8,849 nt of DNA from Bacteroidales bacterium (GTDB taxonomy: Bacteria; Bacteroidota; Bacteroidia; Bacteroidales; NBLH01). Location: contig JALSLF010000510.1 in the NCBI GenBank assembly GCA_026988445.1, positions 1-8,849 on the forward strand, written 5' to 3'. A program made the translations under genes and the position numbers. Shown in pieces: positions 6,181 through 8,849 of this stretch (the first letter of the stretch is position 1; every line of letters begins with the position of its first letter). Under the pieces are notes generated by a model. That model saw only the letters and a program-made list of their open reading frames with translations. It did no database searches and was not told the origin of the DNA.

Positions 6181-7424
6181 CTTTTTGTTTTAAAAGATAC
6201 TGTTAAAACAATATAATTCAATATGTTAAAAACAAAAAACTTTGTGTAAACAAACCATTCTATGCTTTTCGTGAAAAAGTAAACACTTAACGAACTGATT
6301 AATGTTATTACAGGCACCGTAATTTTTGTATGTATCAGTTTTTTTTCATTTTTTTCGGCAAGCATTTTTTTTGATAAAACAGAACTTATCAAAAACAAGG
6401 GAATAATCCATACAAATATTTTAAAATACTTTGCCGAATAAAGATATTTTTCCGTATAGAGTAATCGAACCAAATCGTCGGCAATGAAATAAAAAGCCAG
6501 GCTAAAAATAATCCCTGTAACAAAAATAACACTTCTTTGTATAAAACTTATTTTTATCTTGTATTTGGCAAATTTCGGAAATGTAATTGCAGTTACACTT
6601 TTTATAAAACTTTTAATTATATTAATTAATCCCAAAGCTATGGAATAAACAGCCAATGCTTTTATGTCCAATATACCGATTAATATTTTATCAAAATGAT
6701 TAACAAGTGTGTTTAAAACACTTAACTTTGTAATAAATCCGGCATAAGATAAAGTATCATTCCCTTTTTTATCATTCTCAATATATTTTTTTGTTTTAAA
6801 ATGTAAAACAATATTAAAAAATGCAGTGCCTGCCAAATAGGCAAGTAAAGCAGGTAACAGATAATCAGGAAATAAAAATATTGCTGCAATTATTAAAGAA
6901 CTTTTCCCAGTGGTAATCAATATGTTGTTCTTTGTAAAAGTTTCAAACTTTTCCTTAGCTTTTAACAAAGCCATCCATTTGTCAAAAGAATATAAAAAAG
7001 GGAAAATAAGTGCTGAAAATATTAAAGAATAGCTTACAACATTCTCATCCTTAAAATAATAATAAGCTGCAACAACAAGAATAAGAAAACTTCCGATAAA
7101 TGAAAATTTAAAAGCAATCTTTACGCTTATATTAAAATCACCGTCATTACCTTTGGCAATACTTCTAATCAATGCAGGATTTAATCCGGGGACAGAAAAA
7201 AAAGAGAAAAATGCAATTATTGCCAAAACCAACTGATACGCACCATAAACTTCTTGTGTAAAAAATCTTGCAAACAGAACAGATGTTATCAAGCCGGCAA
7301 ATAAACTAACCGCCTGATTTAATAGCATCCAAAAACCGTTCTCCACAAAATACGGCAAATCAAAGCCTAATTTATCGCCTGCGGTCTTTGCGATATTATA
7401 TATTTTTCGTCTTAGCTTTTTCAT
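6177..7424 (-). CDS. Polysaccharide flippase, Wzx/RfbX type (MOP superfamily)
   Basis: A 415-residue polytopic inner-membrane protein with about twelve hydrophobic segments (for example near 34-54, 64-84, 106-124, 132-150, 188-207, 297-315, 336-355, 366-385 and 390-410). The N-terminal part has the Polysacc_synt arrangement: a helix ending FARFFTQEVYGAYQ (51-64), then FFSVPGLNPALIRSIAKG (75-92), the usual Gly-rich turn and basic loop. Such proteins flip undecaprenyl-diphosphate-linked glycan units from the cytoplasmic to the periplasmic face. Length is normal and both ends look intact. The start (ATG, complement of 7422-7424) has no Shine-Dalgarno. It lies opposite to the glycan operon and shares 4 bp (6177-6180) with that operon's last stop codon, so it needs its own promoter, expected in the 77-nt divergent region upstream. 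A teichuronic-acid- or succinoglycan-type exporter of the same superfamily is the main alternative. Confidence 0.85.
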   Translation of the reverse strand: MKKLRRKIYNIAKTAGDKLGFDLPYFVENGFWMLLNQAVSLFAGLITSVLFARFFTQEVYGAYQLVLAIIAFFSFFSVPGLNPALIRSIAKGNDGDFNISVKIAFKFSFIGSFLILVVAAYYYFKDENVVSYSLIFSALIFPFLYSFDKWMALLKAKEKFETFTKNNILITTGKSSLIIAAIFLFPDYLLPALLAYLAGTAFFNIVLHFKTKKYIENDKKGNDTLSYAGFITKLSVLNTLVNHFDKILIGILDIKALAVYSIALGLINIIKSFIKSVTAITFPKFAKYKIKISFIQRSVIFVTGIIFSLAFYFIADDLVRLLYTEKYLYSAKYFKIFVWIIPLFLISSVLSKKMLAEKNEKKLIHTKITVPVITLISSLSVYFFTKSIEWFVYTKFFVFNILNYIVLTVSFKTKS

Positions 7425-7458
7425 ATTTAATATGATAAAAGTAACATTTTTTTTATTT

Positions 7459-7466
7459 CAAAATAA
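7459..7466 (-). promoter_or_regulatory. Candidate -7-like element for the flippase gene
   Basis: On the minus strand this reads TTATTTTG, seven of eight matches to the Bacteroidota -7 consensus TAnnTTTG. It lies about 35 nt upstream of the flippase start. A second weak candidate, TACTTTTA (complement of 7436-7443), is closer to the start. No convincing -33 TTTG at the proper spacing was found, so the assignment is tentative. Confidence 0.22.
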
Positions 7467-7472
7467 TTATCC

Positions 7473-7480
7473 TAATTTTG
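7473..7480 (+). promoter_or_regulatory. Candidate Bacteroidota -7 element (TAATTTTG) for the YfhO-like gene
   Basis: TAATTTTG is an exact match to TAnnTTTG, the -7 element recognised by the primary sigma factor of Bacteroidota. It ends 21 nt before the ATG at 7502, which would give a very short 5' leader. A weak purine-rich AAAGGA (7486-7491) lies 10 nt before the ATG. The -33 position falls in a T-run (7447-7454) without a clean TTTG, so support comes from the -7 element and its position only. Confidence 0.42.
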
Positions 7481-7501
7481 AATGCAAAGGAATTTATCAT
7501 T

Positions 7502-8849
7502 ATGAAAAGAAATAAAAAAACAAAAATAAACAATCCAAAAGCCAAGCAGATAAAACAAAAACAAATAAAACAAGCGGATAAACCGGAAAATAGCTTAATC
7601 TTTGAAAAATACTTTAATGTTTGGACACTTTTTGCACTAATCTTTACAATCGGCTTTTTTGCCTTTTCAAAATATTTTACCGGAGAATACTTATTTTATT
7701 TCAAAGACATCGGTAGCGACAGCCTCAATCAACTAATACCGGCAGCCGTTCATAAAATAAACCTTTTAAAAGAAGCTTATTTCTCAAAATGGAGCTTTTA
7801 TACAGGTGTGGGCAATGCCTATGTAACAGGCTTTCCTGTTGAACCCTACGGACTTTTCCGTACTTTAATTTATATTGCAGGAGTTAACTCATGGGGTACT
7901 GATTATTTTATTTTTGGAAGATTTTGGCAAATTTTTATTTTTTCTGTTCTTTTATCAGGTATTATCGCATATTCTTATTTTAGAACATTATCTTTTTCTA
8001 AATACAATTCTTTTATAGCTGCACTATTAATTACTTTTTCAGGATATATGGTGGTTGGTGCGGGCTGGGGCTTTTCTTCGCATGTTTTTAAAGCAATGTT
8101 TTTATTATTAGCTTTTGAACAGCTTTATTTAAAAAAACGTTGGTATTTTTTCCCTTTTGCAGTTATTTATTTAAGCTCAAATCCTTTTGTACTGTACATA
8201 TATAGCTTATTTTTACTTTTATACAGTATTTTCAGATATTTTTCCGAAGAAGAAAATACATTAAAAGGCTATTTAAAACTTGCAGGACAAATGATTGTAT
8301 TAGGTGCTGTGGGTTTATTAATGAATTTTGCTTCCTTTTTTAAAGCATTCCAAAAAATGTTTTTTTCGCCGCGCGTTGCGGGTAATGCCTCATACAGCAA
8401 TATTTTAAGTGCCGGGCAAGATATTACAGATCAAGCAAGCCTTGGAGCAACTACAATGCTTCGCTTTTTTTCGAGTGACCTACTCGGTTCCGGAAGTAAT
8501 TTTGCAGGTTGGCAAAACTATTTGGAAGCACCGCTTTTTTATATCGGCTTACTAACACTACTGCTTGCACCCCAAGTTTTTATATATCTTGATAAACGCA
8601 AAAAAATTATCTTTAGTGCTTTTGCCGGATTTTGGCTGCTTACACTCCTGTTTCCATATCTACGCTATGCTATACTTGCCTTTACAGGCGATTATTTTCG
8701 TTACGGATTTGATTTTTTTATCCCTTTTACATTTCTTTTTTTCAGTATTTATGCACTTAATCAATTAGACAAAACACTTAAAATTAATTTTAAACTACTT
8801 CTCGGCACATTGGGTGTTTTGTTAATCGCATTATTTTTTCCTTACACTT
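7502..8849 (+). CDS. YfhO-family membrane protein (GT-C-like), 3'-truncated by window edge
   Basis: The frame is open from ATG 7502 to the right edge, giving 449 visible residues. YfhO-family proteins are typically about 800-900 residues, so roughly half is present. A Lys/Gln-rich cytoplasmic tail (1-30) is followed by a first membrane helix (41-57), then a loop with KDIGSDSLNQLIP (68-80) and SKWSFYTGVGN (95-105). This matches the first outer loop of YfhO/GT-C proteins, where conserved acidic residues (here D69 and D73) lie. Further hydrophobic segments are near 138-160, 171-187, 195-215, 229-245, 262-280, 345-370, 377-398 and 405-420. The pattern YLEAPLFYIGLLTLLLAP (350-367) and GDYFRYGFDFFIPF (396-409) also fit YfhO. 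The family is linked to lipid-carrier-dependent glycosylation of cell-envelope polymers, for instance lipoteichoic acid in Bacillus. Here it might modify glycan or protein in the periplasm (inference). It is divergent from the flippase and separated by 77 nt. Confidence 0.78.
   Translation, partial: MKRNKKTKINNPKAKQIKQKQIKQADKPENSLIFEKYFNVWTLFALIFTIGFFAFSKYFTGEYLFYFKDIGSDSLNQLIPAAVHKINLLKEAYFSKWSFYTGVGNAYVTGFPVEPYGLFRTLIYIAGVNSWGTDYFIFGRFWQIFIFSVLLSGIIAYSYFRTLSFSKYNSFIAALLITFSGYMVVGAGWGFSSHVFKAMFLLLAFEQLYLKKRWYFFPFAVIYLSSNPFVLYIYSLFLLLYSIFRYFSEEENTLKGYLKLAGQMIVLGAVGLLMNFASFFKAFQKMFFSPRVAGNASYSNILSAGQDITDQASLGATTMLRFFSSDLLGSGSNFAGWQNYLEAPLFYIGLLTLLLAPQVFIYLDKRKKIIFSAFAGFWLLTLLFPYLRYAILAFTGDYFRYGFDFFIPFTFLFFSIYALNQLDKTLKINFKLLLGTLGVLLIALFFPYT

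Larger units (their letters stand above)
7432..7500. repeat. 8-bp inverted repeat flanking the divergent intergenic region
   Basis: ATGATAAA at 7432-7439 is the exact reverse complement of TTTATCAT at 7493-7500. Read in each gene's own direction, both the flippase leader (7 nt before its ATG) and the YfhO-like leader (1 nt before its ATG) carry TTTATCAT. It could be a shared operator half-site or leader element. An 8-mer in 77 nt of very AT-rich DNA can also arise by chance. Confidence 0.3.

Noticed and set aside
6181..6240. Intrinsic terminator after the glycan operon
   Set aside because: The region is the coding end of the convergent flippase gene and shows no GC-rich stem followed by a T-run.
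8565..8768. 67-codon plus-strand ORF
   Set aside because: It lies in another frame wholly inside the YfhO-like coding region, which has clear membrane-protein composition and family motifs.
1..8849. CRISPR array, tRNA, insertion sequence or phage and defence genes
   Set aside because: No regularly spaced repeats, cloverleaf-like sequence, transposase or nuclease motifs were seen; nearly all of the window is accounted for by glycan-related genes.

Overview
This is an AT-rich, almost completely coding window (GC about one third, estimated by eye). It carries part of a surface-polysaccharide (O-antigen, capsule or exopolysaccharide) gene cluster. The likely source is a member of the Bacteroidota. 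Start codons mostly lack a Shine-Dalgarno sequence, a TAnnTTTG-type -7 element (TAATTTTG) sits ahead of the last gene, and the proteins are rich in Lys, Asn, Ile and Phe. This assignment is an inference from composition and signals; no taxonomic marker gene is present.

Layout. Positions 2-6180 hold seven plus-strand genes in tight head-to-tail order: a class I SAM methyltransferase cut by the left edge, a GT-B glycosyltransferase of the group 1/GT4 type, a second GT4-type enzyme, two more SAM methyltransferases, a PAPS-dependent sulfotransferase, and a divergent GT-A-like glycosyltransferase candidate. Most junctions are 1-nt, 4-nt or 23-nt overlaps or a 1-nt gap, as in a translationally coupled operon. 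The exceptions are a 68-nt spacer with a GC-rich hairpin after the first GT and a 24-nt gap after the second. Positions 6177-7424 hold a Wzx/RfbX-type flippase on the minus strand, whose stop codon overlaps that of the operon's last gene. After a 77-nt divergent intergenic region, a plus-strand YfhO-type (GT-C-like) polytopic membrane protein starts at 7502 and runs off the right edge.

How the genes fit together. The cytoplasmic GTs would build an undecaprenyl-linked glycan. The three methyltransferases and the sulfotransferase would decorate it or its sugar precursors with methyl and sulfate groups. The flippase would move it across the inner membrane. The YfhO-like protein may transfer a further sugar on the periplasmic face. 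No initiating phosphoglycosyltransferase, Wzy polymerase, ligase or nucleotide-sugar synthesis gene lies in the window, so the cluster must continue outside it or depend on other loci.

No tRNA, rRNA, CRISPR array, insertion sequence or phage gene was seen. No stretch longer than 77 bases lacks a gene. The most distinctive point is the predicted sulfation plus triple methylation of one glycan. I see no evidence for a wholly new kind of system.
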